Assembly (NCBI RefSeq): GCF_003626655.1
Contig: NZ_RBAN01000002.1
Location: 868,001 to 932,000 of the forward strand
Source of the DNA: Micromonospora costi
GTDB lineage: Bacteria; Actinomycetota; Actinomycetes; Mycobacteriales; Micromonosporaceae
DNA length: 64,000 nt
Direction: 5' to 3'
This document shows, piece after piece, positions 25,330-33,073 of this stretch. Within the stretch, counting starts at the first letter, position 1; each line of letters begins with the position of its first letter. Made by a program: the position numbers and the translations under genes. The notes below the pieces were generated by a model. The model had not been told where the DNA came from. It did no database searches and worked only from the letters and a program-made list of their open reading frames with translations.

Positions 25330-26067
25330 CTACAGGCCCGACTCGTTGGTACGCACCATGATCCGCCGGCACTCCTCGCAGCGGACCACGTCGTCGGGGG
25401 CCGCCTTGCGGATGCGGGCCAGGTCGGCGCCGGAGAGTTCCAGCCGGCAGCCACCGCAGCGACCCGCGGTGAGCAGGGCGGCGCCCAGCCCGGTGTCCTC
25501 GCGGATCCGGTCGTAGAGCGCGACGAGGTCGGCCGGGAGGTCGGCGGCGAGCGGCTGGCGGGCGGAGCGCTTGAACTCCTCCTCCTTGGCGATCTCCGCG
25601 AGGCTGTCGTCGCGGCGCTGCTCGGTGGCCGCCCGCTTGTCGCGGGCCTCGGCGAGGCGCTGCTCGACGCCGTCGAGCACGCTCTGCGCGGTCTCCCGCT
25701 GCTCCATAACCTCCAGCTCGGAGTCCTCCAGGTCGCCCTGGCGCCGGTTCAGCGATGCCAGCTCGTGCTGGAGGGCCTCCAACTCCCGGGCCGGTCCGGT
25801 GCCGGCCGCGAGCCGGGCCTGGTCCTTCTCCTTGCGGGCCCGGACCTGGTCGATGTCCTTCTCCAGGCGGGCGATGTCCCGGTCCAGGTCGTCGACCGCC
25901 ACCTGGGCGCGGACGCGCTCGTCCTCCAGCGCGGACAGCTCCCGGGCCAGCGCCTCCAGCTCGGCCCGCTCGGGCAGCGCGCGGCGGCGGTGGGCGAGCT
26001 GGGCGAGGGCGGTGTCGATCGCCTGGAGGTCGAGCAGGCGGCGCTGGACCTGGGGGTCAGCCTTCAC
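25330..26067 (-). CDS. Coiled-coil zinc-ribbon protein (DUF164/zf-RING_7 family)
   Basis: A 245-residue protein: a long helical coiled coil over residues 5-185 (LLDLQAIDTALAQLAHRRRALPERAEL, ELEALQHELASLNRRQGDLED), then a C4 zinc ribbon with CGGCRLEL and CEECRRIM. The family is conserved across actinobacteria at this position, between NIF3 and RNase H genes. A nucleic acid-associated role is suspected but unproven. The GTG start overlaps the NIF3 stop as GTGA and has AGGAG 8 nt upstream, so it is probably translationally coupled. Confidence 0.9.
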   Translation of the reverse strand: MKADPQVQRRLLDLQAIDTALAQLAHRRRALPERAELEALARELSALEDERVRAQVAVDDLDRDIARLEKDIDQVRARKEKDQARLAAGTGPARELEALQHELASLNRRQGDLEDSELEVMEQRETAQSVLDGVEQRLAEARDKRAATEQRRDDSLAEIAKEEEFKRSARQPLAADLPADLVALYDRIREDTGLGAALLTAGRCGGCRLELSGADLARIRKAAPDDVVRCEECRRIMVRTNESGL

Positions 26068-26930
26068 GGTCGGGGCTCCTTGTCGTCCACGGCGGGTGTG
26101 GAAGCGTGCACGGTCCACGGGTCGGTGTCCAGGTCGGACACGAGGGTCTCGACGCCCGGAGCGTCCCGCAGGAGCGCGGCCAGGTCGTCCAGCCAGGGTC
26201 GTTCGGTCGCCCAGTGGGCGGCGTCGAGCAGCGCCGGGCCCCCGGCCGCGAGGTGCTCCCCGGCCGGGTGGTGTCGCAGGTCGGCGGTGAGGAAGGCGTC
26301 GGCTCCCGCGACGGTCGCGTCCGCGAGGAACGCGTCGCCGGAGCCGCCGCTCACCGCCAGCGTACGCACCGTCCGGCCCGGGTCGCCGGCGGCGCGGACG
26401 CCCCAGGCGGTGGCGGGCAGCACGGCGGCGGCGTGCCGGGTCAGCTCGGCGAGGGTCATCGGGCGGGGCAGCTCGCCGACCCGGCCGATCCCGCGGCCCG
26501 GACCGTACGCGGGCGAGCCGGGCGCGGGCGTATGCAGCGGGCGCAGGCCGGTCAGCCCGAACCGGGCGGCGAGGGAGTCGGACACCCCGGGCGCGGCCAC
26601 GTCGGCGTTGGTGTGCGCCACGTAGAGCGCCACCCCGGCCCGGATCAGCTGGTGGACGATCCGCCCCTTGTACGTCGTCGGCGCCACCGAGGAGACACCG
26701 CGCAGCAGAAGCGGATGGTGGGCGACGATCATCTCCACGCCGGCGTCGAGCGCCTCGGCGACGGTCTCCGGCACCACGTCCACCACGCAGAGCACCCGGC
26801 GCACCGGGGCGGACGGCTCACCGAGCACCAGACCGACCCGGTCCCAGTCCTCGGCCCAGATCGGCGGATAGCGCCGCTCCAGCTCGGCCACCACCTCGGT
26901 GACCGTCGGCCCTGATCCGGTTGTGCTCAC
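26064..26930 (-). CDS. NIF3-like dinuclear metal-centre protein
   Basis: A 288-residue member of the Nif3/YbgI family. Metal-ligand blocks are IVAHHPLLLRGVSS, ALYVAHTNADVAAPG and AAHWATERPW near the C terminus. Family members bind two metal ions in a toroidal hexamer and are often mislabelled GTP cyclohydrolase type 2; the true reaction is not settled. It is first gene of the NIF3, zinc-ribbon, RNase H operon. The GTG (VSTTGSGPTVTEV) is preceded by TAAGCT at 8 nt, so the leader is very short or absent. The upstream 209 bp are GC-rich direct repeats without a gene. Confidence 0.92.
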   Translation of the reverse strand: MSTTGSGPTVTEVVAELERRYPPIWAEDWDRVGLVLGEPSAPVRRVLCVVDVVPETVAEALDAGVEMIVAHHPLLLRGVSSVAPTTYKGRIVHQLIRAGVALYVAHTNADVAAPGVSDSLAARFGLTGLRPLHTPAPGSPAYGPGRGIGRVGELPRPMTLAELTRHAAAVLPATAWGVRAAGDPGRTVRTLAVSGGSGDAFLADATVAGADAFLTADLRHHPAGEHLAAGGPALLDAAHWATERPWLDDLAALLRDAPGVETLVSDLDTDPWTVHASTPAVDDKEPRP

Positions 26931-27139
26931 GGCGGGCCAGCTTACCGGCGTGAGCGGCACCCGGCGGCCTCCCCCGCCGGACCGGGCCCGCCGCGGGCGT
27001 GCCACGGGCCGGTCCGGCCCCGGCGGGGGCGTACCACGAGACGGTCCGGCCCCGCGCGGCGCCGGCCCGTGCCCCCGCGTCTCGGGCCGCGCGGCGCCGG
27101 CCGTGGCCCCCGCGTCTCGGACCCGGTGGCGCCGGCGGG

Positions 27140-27712
27140 TCAGACCACGGGGCAGAGCCGGGCGCGCAGGGCGGTGAGGCCGACCCCCCAGGGGAAGGCG
27201 TGCACGTGCCGCTCGCCGGTCCCGGGCGCGTGCAGCGGATAGACGTGGTCGCCGAAGAGCACGGTCACGCCCCACTCGTCGAGCCGGGCGAGGCCGGCCC
27301 GGAACGCCGGATGCGCGGCCATCGCGGCGTTGGTGAACGGCACGGCCACGATCGGTACGCCGAGACCCTGCGCCTCCACGAGCAGCCCGAGGGCCAGTGT
27401 GTCGGTGATCCCGGCCGCCCACTTGTTGACCGTGTTCACCGTGGCCGGGCAGACGATCATGGCGTCCGCGGGCGGCAGCAGGTCCGGATCACCCGGCTGC
27501 TTGTAGTGCGTCCGCACCGGGTGGCCGGTCTGCCGTGCCAGGGCGGGCCGGTCGACGAACTTCCCGCCGTCCGGCGTGGTGATCACACAGACGTCCCAGC
27601 CGTCCTGCTGAGCCAGGTCGACGAGGTTGCCGACGTGCCGGGCCAGCGGCGAACCGCAGGCGATGACGTAGAGCACCTCGCGGCGCCCGTTGCTGGAATG
27701 CGGGCCGGACAT
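27140..27712 (-). CDS. Flavoprotein (DFP/CoaC-like) of unknown substrate
   Basis: A 190-residue protein of the homo-oligomeric flavin-containing decarboxylase fold: VLYVIACGSPLARHVGNLVDLAQQDGWDVCVITTPDG at the N terminus, then the PADAMIVCPATVNTVNKWAAGITDTLA block, which matches the PAT/N-x-KxAxGIxD flavin-contacting motif of CoaC and EpiD. The closing region differs from CoaC, so decarboxylation of phosphopantothenoylcysteine is unlikely. The gene starts 16 bp after the XRE-TPR regulator and is probably cotranscribed with it. Confidence 0.85.
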   Translation of the reverse strand: MSGPHSSNGRREVLYVIACGSPLARHVGNLVDLAQQDGWDVCVITTPDGGKFVDRPALARQTGHPVRTHYKQPGDPDLLPPADAMIVCPATVNTVNKWAAGITDTLALGLLVEAQGLGVPIVAVPFTNAAMAAHPAFRAGLARLDEWGVTVLFGDHVYPLHAPGTGERHVHAFPWGVGLTALRARLCPVV

Positions 27713-27728
27713 CAGGCCGGCTCCGCGC

Positions 27729-28958
27729 TCATACCCCTACTCCCATGTGCTCAGCCAACTCCGCAATCGGAGAAGGCGGCGCACCACGTGTGCGACGGAG
27801 GATGTCCGACATCACCTCGTGCGCGATCGGCCGGCACCGGATCTCCGACGGCGCGAGGCGGTCGCCGCGCAGCAGCATCTCGCCGGCGTTGGCCACGTCG
27901 CCCATCTGGGCGTACCCGCGGGCGATGTCGAGCAGGTGGTGTGCCCGCCGCTCGGGCAGCAGCGCGTTGAACGACGGCTCCTGGATGCGCAGCTGGTGCA
28001 CCTCCACGGCCCGGCCGCCGTCGCCCAGCTCGACGGCCGCGGCGGCCCGGTGCAGCTCCAGGTTCGTGGGGCCGAACGACGTCCAGTAGTGGTTCTGGTC
28101 GCCGCCCAGCAGGACGGCCGCCTCGTTGGCCCCGGTGATGAGGTCGTCGACGGTCGCCGAGTCGCCGATCCGGGCGGCGGCCATGGCGCCCTGGAGCAGC
28201 AGCATGCCGTACACGCTGAGCCGGGCCGGGGTCGCGTCGTTGCCGCCGCCGGGCGCGAGCCGGTTGGCGATGGTGACGTTGAGCTCCAGCGCGGGACGGG
28301 CGCGGCCCATGGCGACCAGCGCGTTGCACACGCGGGTGGTGGCGATGCCGGCGAGCAGCGGGTCGTCGGCGCGCTGGGCGACCGCCATCGACCGGTCGGC
28401 CGCCAACCAGGCCAGGTCGCACTCGCCGAGCTTGCGCAGCACCGAGGAGGCGATCTGGTAGACCTGCCCCAGCAGGTGGGCGGCCTCGCGGGCGTCGTCG
28501 CCGCCGTAGCCGGCGTCGGCGGCCTGGGCGTCGCGCAGCAGCTTCGGCAGTGCCCGGGTGAGCATCCCGTAGCGGCCGTACTGGTAGGTGAGCCAGGCGT
28601 GGTTGACGGCCTTGCGCATGTCGGCAAGCGGGGGTGGGTACGGCGCCGCGTCGAAGTACGCGCTCATCGAGTCGTACCGTTCCAGGGCGGCCCGGATCTC
28701 CTCGACCTCGACCTGGTCGATGCAGTTCAGCGCGTCGCTACGCCGCTCCGGGTCCTTGCCGAGCAGCAGTTGCACGTCGACCTGGAGGATGTCGGCGATC
28801 TCGTAGAGGACGGAGAACTTGTCCAGCCGGCGTACGCCGCGCTCGACCTTGTCCACCCAGCTCTTCGACTTGCCCAGCCGGTCCGCGAAGACCTGCTGCG
28901 ACATCTTGCGTCGCCCGCGCCAGTAGGCGACCCGCCGGCCTATGGGTAGCTCGTCCAT
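27729..28958 (-). CDS. XRE-family regulator with C-terminal TPR-like helical domain
   Basis: A 409-residue regulator. Residues 5-70 are an XRE HTH (IGRRVAYWRGRRKMSQQVFADRLGKSKSWVDKVERG, then FSVLYEIADILQVDV). The remaining ~330 residues are alpha-helical repeats resembling TPRs (AHLLGQVYQIASSVLRKLGECDLAWLAADRSMAVA and similar pairs), likely a sensing or partner-binding platform as in other Gram-positive peptide-sensing regulators. MDELPIGRRV was chosen as the start because GGAGGGATGGGGAG precedes it. It is divergent from the primase-polymerase-domain gene and probably controls both directions. Confidence 0.87.
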   Translation of the reverse strand: MDELPIGRRVAYWRGRRKMSQQVFADRLGKSKSWVDKVERGVRRLDKFSVLYEIADILQVDVQLLLGKDPERRSDALNCIDQVEVEEIRAALERYDSMSAYFDAAPYPPPLADMRKAVNHAWLTYQYGRYGMLTRALPKLLRDAQAADAGYGGDDAREAAHLLGQVYQIASSVLRKLGECDLAWLAADRSMAVAQRADDPLLAGIATTRVCNALVAMGRARPALELNVTIANRLAPGGGNDATPARLSVYGMLLLQGAMAAARIGDSATVDDLITGANEAAVLLGGDQNHYWTSFGPTNLELHRAAAAVELGDGGRAVEVHQLRIQEPSFNALLPERRAHHLLDIARGYAQMGDVANAGEMLLRGDRLAPSEIRCRPIAHEVMSDILRRTRGAPPSPIAELAEHMGVGV

Positions 28959-29195
28959 CTCCCCATCCCTCCCCTGCCTGAGCTGCCGGCCGGTGGCCGG
29001 TCGGACCCTCGCGGTTGCGGGCGCGCGGTACGTCTCAGGTTTTCGCTGGTCGCACAGCCTGTGCGTCAGCCGTACAGCCAGTCCTCGTAGTTTTCGTGCA
29101 AGTTGCATCAGCCGTTCGTCAACTCAACGATCGCGGGTTACGACAGTGACGGCGCTCGACGTAAGAACGCGGAGCGGTCGACCCGACGAGGGGAG

Positions 29196-29876
29196 ATGGC
29201 ACAGATGTGGGGGAATGTGGGCCCGCGGGTCGCCCAACTGTCGCCGCTGGAACGGGTCCGGCTCCGCCGGGTCGCGGTGCGCTACGCCGCGCACGGCTGG
29301 GAGGTGACCCCGGGAGCCTGCCTGGCCCGCAGCCGCTTCGTCTGCGGACGCGCCGGCTGCCCCACCGTCGGCTGCCACCCCGCCCTGGAGAACTGGGAAC
29401 TGGCCGCCAGCGCCGATCCGGCCCGGGTGGCGACCTGGTGGCGTACCCGCCCACACGGTGTCCTGCTGCCCACCGGCCGGGCGTTCGACGTGCTGGAGGT
29501 GCCGGCCCACCTCGGCCGGCGGGTGCTGGACTCGCTCCAGATCCACCCGACCGGCACCGGCGTACGCGGGCCGGTGCTGGTGACACCGACGGGCCGCTGG
29601 ATGTTCCTCGTCCGCCCCGGCGACCCGCTCCGGCCGGAGCTGGAGCACTGCTTCCACGTGGTGCGGCACGGGCCGGGCTCGTGGATCCCCGCGCCGCCCA
29701 CCCGGCTGCCGGAGGGCGCCGTTCGCTGGGCGGTCGCGCCCGAACACGCCCGCTGGCAGCTGCCCGACTCGTACCTCGTGCAGAACACGCTCATCGACGC
29801 GTTGCGGGCCACCGGGATCACGCTCACCTCGGACCTGCTGCCCGGTCACCTGCCGCTCCCCCGCCGCGGCATGTGA
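29196..29876 (+). CDS. Bifunctional primase/polymerase N-terminal domain protein
   Basis: A 226-residue protein resembling the AEP prim-pol domain family: RVAVRYAAHGWEVTPGACL at the start, a Cys cluster in FVCGRAGCPTVGCHPALENWE, then PHGVLLPTGRAFDVLEVPAHLGRRVLD. Actinobacteria carry many short chromosomal versions of this domain without a helicase. The acidic catalytic pair of true primases is not obvious (DVLEVP rather than DVD), so enzymatic activity is doubtful. GAGGGGAG precedes the ATG. It is divergent from the XRE-TPR gene, with a 237-bp shared regulatory region containing TGCAAGTTGCA (29098-29108). Confidence 0.8.
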   Translation: MAQMWGNVGPRVAQLSPLERVRLRRVAVRYAAHGWEVTPGACLARSRFVCGRAGCPTVGCHPALENWELAASADPARVATWWRTRPHGVLLPTGRAFDVLEVPAHLGRRVLDSLQIHPTGTGVRGPVLVTPTGRWMFLVRPGDPLRPELEHCFHVVRHGPGSWIPAPPTRLPEGAVRWAVAPEHARWQLPDSYLVQNTLIDALRATGITLTSDLLPGHLPLPRRGM

Positions 29877-30023
29877 GCCGCGCCGGCCGCCGGCGCGGGA
29901 GCTGTCGCCTCCGTCTCGACGGGCGGGGCGGGGGCAGTCGGTCCGGCGGCGGCAGCGACGTCGGGGCGCCCGTCCTCGTTGAGTACGGCGACGGCGCGGA
30001 CCCGCGCCGGGAGCGGGGAGATC

Positions 30024-30185
30024 ATGTCTACCGACGACACCGCGCCGCACACGGGCGGTAGCGAGCCGCCGTACCGCAGCCGCCCTCGACGCCGCTGGGC
30101 CGGCACCCGCCCGGCGGGCTCGCGCCCCGGCCGCCCGCGGCCGATGGGCTCCCGCCCGGCGAACACGCACCGCCCCGTCCGCTGA
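30024..30185 (+). CDS. Possible small basic protein
   Basis: 53 codons from an ATG preceded by GGGGAG: STDDTAPHTGGSEPPYRSRP, then an Arg/Pro/Gly-rich stretch. Composition is low-complexity and basic. No family is recognised, and it may be spurious. It fills part of the 420-bp gap between the primase-domain gene and apbE. Confidence 0.35.
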   Translation: MSTDDTAPHTGGSEPPYRSRPRRRWAGTRPAGSRPGRPRPMGSRPANTHRPVR

Positions 30186-30193
30186 CCCCCTTT

Positions 30194-30273
30194 CCCCGCG
30201 ATCTTGCACTTCCTGCCCCGGCATAACGCGCGTAACGGGACGAACCAAGGGCCGAAACTGCAAGATCGCGGGG
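30194..30273. repeat. Dispersed palindromic element, GATC-bounded
   Basis: 15-bp perfect arms (CCCCGCGATCTTGCA at 30194-30208 and its complement at 30259-30273) enclose about 50 nt. The same element in opposite orientation lies at 40433-40511, sharing arms and internal words CTGCCCCGGCAT and AAGGGCCGAAA. Confidence 0.85.
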
Positions 30274-30296
30274 GTGGTCACGGGGGTCATGGGGGG

Positions 30297-31067
30297 TCAC
30301 GGGGCCACGGGGAGGGTTGGGGAGCGCAGGAGGCGGGCGTTGTCCGTCACCACCGCGTGGGTATGGCCGGGGAGCCGGTCGAGCCAGGTGACGCCCGCCC
30401 TGCCCATGGCGACCGCCGTCGTGGCGTACGCGTCGGCCAGGCCGAGGTCCGGGCCGACCACGGTGACCGAACGCAGACCCTGCGCCGGGGCGCCCCGGCG
30501 CGGGTCCCGTACGTGGTGGCCGCGCTCGTAGACACCGGAGGTGGCGACCGCCAGGTCGGTGCCGGCGAGCACGAGGCAGGTGGCGTTCGCGTCCCAGGGG
30601 TGCCGTACGCCGATGCGCCAGGGCCGCCCGAAGGCGGAGTGACCCCGCGCCCGGACGTCCCCGCCCGCGTTCACGCAGTGGTTGACCGCCCCGGCGGCCA
30701 GGAGCCGGTCCGAGGCGACCTGGGCGGCCCAGCCCTTGACGTACCCGGAAGGGTCGAGCCCGCCGGTGGCGTACGCGTCGAAGAAGCCGTCGGTGGCGCC
30801 CCACAGGTCGGCGCAGGTGGCGAGCACCGCCCGGACGTCCTCGGACGCCTCGGAGAGCAGCAACTCGCCCCGCTCGAAGCGACGCACCTCGCTGTCCTCC
30901 CGGTACGTGCTGAACCGCGCGTCCACCTCGCGCATCCAGTCGAAGACGTCGTCGGCGAGGGCGCGCAGCGTGGCGTCGGGCAGGTCGTCGGCGACGTCCA
31001 GGCTGATCGCCGTACCCATGATGTGCTCGACCCGGCGGAGGCCGGGCCGGGTCAGCGGCGCGGTCAC
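30297..31067 (-). CDS. apbE: ApbE-type FAD:protein FMN transferase
   Basis: A 256-residue enzyme that transfers FMN from FAD to a Thr of a partner protein. Family blocks are HIMGTAISLDVA, VDARFSTYREDSEVRRF, GGLDPSGYVKGWAA, CVNAGGDVRARG and the metal-site helix LADAYATTAVAMG. There is no signal peptide or lipobox, unlike many ApbE proteins, so it may act in the cytoplasm before export of the target. It overlaps the FMN-binding-protein gene by 4 bp (GTGA), and that protein carries the acceptor motif, so the partner is clear. It is last gene of the five-gene operon. Confidence 0.92.
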   Translation of the reverse strand: MTAPLTRPGLRRVEHIMGTAISLDVADDLPDATLRALADDVFDWMREVDARFSTYREDSEVRRFERGELLLSEASEDVRAVLATCADLWGATDGFFDAYATGGLDPSGYVKGWAAQVASDRLLAAGAVNHCVNAGGDVRARGHSAFGRPWRIGVRHPWDANATCLVLAGTDLAVATSGVYERGHHVRDPRRGAPAQGLRSVTVVGPDLGLADAYATTAVAMGRAGVTWLDRLPGHTHAVVTDNARLLRSPTLPVAP

Positions 31068-31645
31068 GCCCGCTCGATGGCGGCGCGCAGCGACCGCCGG
31101 TACGAGTCGCTGGTCTCGGTGGCCCCGGAGACGGTGTCCAGGTCGGCGCCCTGCCGGCGCACCACCTCGCCGGACGTGCCGTTGTAGGCGCGCCGCACGT
31201 CGTCGCTGTGCCGTTCGGTCTCCCCCGGCCCGCTGGGCAGTTCCAGGGTCAGGGCCTCGACGATCCGGTCACCGTTCAGGACGATCTGCACCTGGACGTT
31301 GCCGTACTCGTTCTCCACGATCGGCCCGGTCACCCGCCGGGTGGTGGTGGGCTGCTGGGGTGGCCGGGCCGTGGTGGTGCGGGGCGCCGGTGCCCGGCTG
31401 GTGGGGCGGGCGGCCGGCGACCGGGTGGCGCCGCGGGTGGGCCAGGGCGAGGAGGTGGCGGCGGCGGTCGGTGCGGCGGCGGGCGCGTCCGTGCCGCTCG
31501 GCGGCGCGCCCGCCGCCTCCGACCCGACCGGCGTGCCGGCGGGCGGCTCCTGGGCGGCCTGGCTGGTGCCCGGTGAGCCCTTGAGCACCACGAGGGCGGT
31601 GGTGCTGGCCGCCAGGCCGGTGATCGCGAGGAACGCGCGACGCAT
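31064..31645 (-). CDS. FMN-binding domain protein, substrate of ApbE
   Basis: A 193-residue protein: an N-terminal hydrophobic segment (FLAITGLAASTTALVVL) acting as signal or anchor, a ~75-residue Pro/Thr/Ala-rich linker, then a C-terminal FMN-binding domain from about residue 105. The flavinylation motif DTVSGAT is at residues 170-176, with Thr176 the expected covalent FMN site. The topology puts the flavin outside the membrane, as a carrier between the membrane flavocytochrome and an extracytoplasmic acceptor. It begins 12 bp after the upstream reductase and overlaps apbE. Confidence 0.9.
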   Translation of the reverse strand: MRRAFLAITGLAASTTALVVLKGSPGTSQAAQEPPAGTPVGSEAAGAPPSGTDAPAAAPTAAATSSPWPTRGATRSPAARPTSRAPAPRTTTARPPQQPTTTRRVTGPIVENEYGNVQVQIVLNGDRIVEALTLELPSGPGETERHSDDVRRAYNGTSGEVVRRQGADLDTVSGATETSDSYRRSLRAAIERA

Positions 31646-31657
31646 GGGATCGTCCTT

Positions 31658-33073
31658 CTACAGCTCGAAGGTGGCCAGGTGGATCTGGCCGCGGGGCACA
31701 CCGGCGCGGCGCAGCGCGCGCAGGGACTGCTCCACCAGCCCGGGCGGCCCGCACAGGTAGACGTCCCGGCGGGTCAGGTCGGGCACCAGCCGGCGCAGCC
31801 CGTCCGGGCTGAGCACCTGGCGCGGGCCGGGGTCGTCGCGGGAGCCGATCACGTACCAGATGTCGGTGTCCCGGGCCTGGGCCAGCCAGTCGAGTTCCCG
31901 GCTGAGCAGCACGTCGGCGGGGGTGCGGGCGCGGTAGATGAGGGCCGCGCCGGGTGGCAGCTCCTCCAGCATGGCCCGGACGGGGGTGATGCCGCTGCCG
32001 CCGGCGATCAGCAGCGCCCGCTCCCGGGTCCGGTGCGCGGCAGTGAAGGTGCCCGACGGGCCCTGCGCCCAGACGCGGGTGCCGGGGTCGAGGTCGCGCA
32101 GGTCCGCGGTGTGCGTGCCGACCACCTTGACGGTGAGCCGCAGCCACCGGTCGTTGGCGGCGGCGGAGACCGAGAACGGGTGCGACTGCCACCAGCAGCC
32201 GCGGGTGAGGAAGCGCCAGCGGAAGAACTGCCCGCCGAGCAGGTCGAGCCGGTCCAGGCGCTCGCCGGTGAGGTAGAGGGAGATGGTGTCCGGGCTCTCC
32301 GCCACCACGTCGGCGACCCGCAGCCGGTGCCGGAGGTTGAACCGCAGCGGTGTGACGACCCGTCCCCAGACCAGCGCCGCCACCACGGCCGCGTACAGGG
32401 CGATCCAGCCGGTGCGTACCGGGCCGGGCTGGAAGAGCTGCGCGCCGTTGCTGAACTGGTGGCCGAACCCGAGCAACAGCACCAGGTAGCTGGCGCGGTG
32501 CAGCAGGTGCCACAGCTCGTACGGCAGCGCGCTGCGGATGGCCCGGACGCTCGTGAACCCGACGAGCACCAGCACGCCGGTGGCCGCGAACGCCTCGACC
32601 ATGTCCTCGTAGTCGCGCAGCAGGACGCCGGCCTCGGTGAGCACCGAGTGGTCGCGCAGGCCCGCGTACCCGAGCAGGATGAGCGACAGGTGAGCGAGCA
32701 CCGCGACCAGCACGGTGGCGCCGACGTCGCGGTGCCAGCGGCCGAGCCGCTCACCGCCGATCCACCGTTCCAGCACGGGCAGCCGGCTCATCATGAGCAC
32801 CTGCACGAGCAGGAGGTAGCCGGCGACGAGGCCGGTGATCCGGCCGGCCGCCGTGAGGGCCGCCGCCGTGGAGCGCAGCGACCCGGCGGGCGTGTCCAGC
32901 CACCAGGGCAGCACGCTGGCCAGCAGGCCGGTCACGAGCAGCGCGGCGAGCAGCCGCCGGCCGCCGGGTCCGCGCCGCGCCGGCACCGGCGACGATACGG
33001 CCGCGGGCCGGCCGCCGTGCCGGGACGGGGACCCGGTACGGCGGCCGGCGGCGTGGGTCTGCGGGTACGTCAC
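31658..33073 (-). CDS. Ferric reductase-like transmembrane flavocytochrome
   Basis: A 471-residue protein. Six membrane segments occupy about residues 35-245, with paired His in RWHRDVGATVLVAVLAHLSLI and LWHLLHRASYLVLLLGFGHQ as likely haem ligands. An FAD-binding barrel follows (RWRFLTRGCWWQSHPFSVSAA) and a C-terminal NAD(P)H domain (LLIAGGSGITPVRAMLEELP, DVYLCGPPGLVEQSL). It should carry electrons from cytoplasmic NAD(P)H across the membrane via haem. Next to an ApbE/FMN-binding pair it fits a transmembrane electron-transfer chain. The GTG start overlaps the DUF1501 stop by 4 bp. Confidence 0.9.
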   Translation of the reverse strand: MTYPQTHAAGRRTGSPSRHGGRPAAVSSPVPARRGPGGRRLLAALLVTGLLASVLPWWLDTPAGSLRSTAAALTAAGRITGLVAGYLLLVQVLMMSRLPVLERWIGGERLGRWHRDVGATVLVAVLAHLSLILLGYAGLRDHSVLTEAGVLLRDYEDMVEAFAATGVLVLVGFTSVRAIRSALPYELWHLLHRASYLVLLLGFGHQFSNGAQLFQPGPVRTGWIALYAAVVAALVWGRVVTPLRFNLRHRLRVADVVAESPDTISLYLTGERLDRLDLLGGQFFRWRFLTRGCWWQSHPFSVSAAANDRWLRLTVKVVGTHTADLRDLDPGTRVWAQGPSGTFTAAHRTRERALLIAGGSGITPVRAMLEELPPGAALIYRARTPADVLLSRELDWLAQARDTDIWYVIGSRDDPGPRQVLSPDGLRRLVPDLTRRDVYLCGPPGLVEQSLRALRRAGVPRGQIHLATFEL

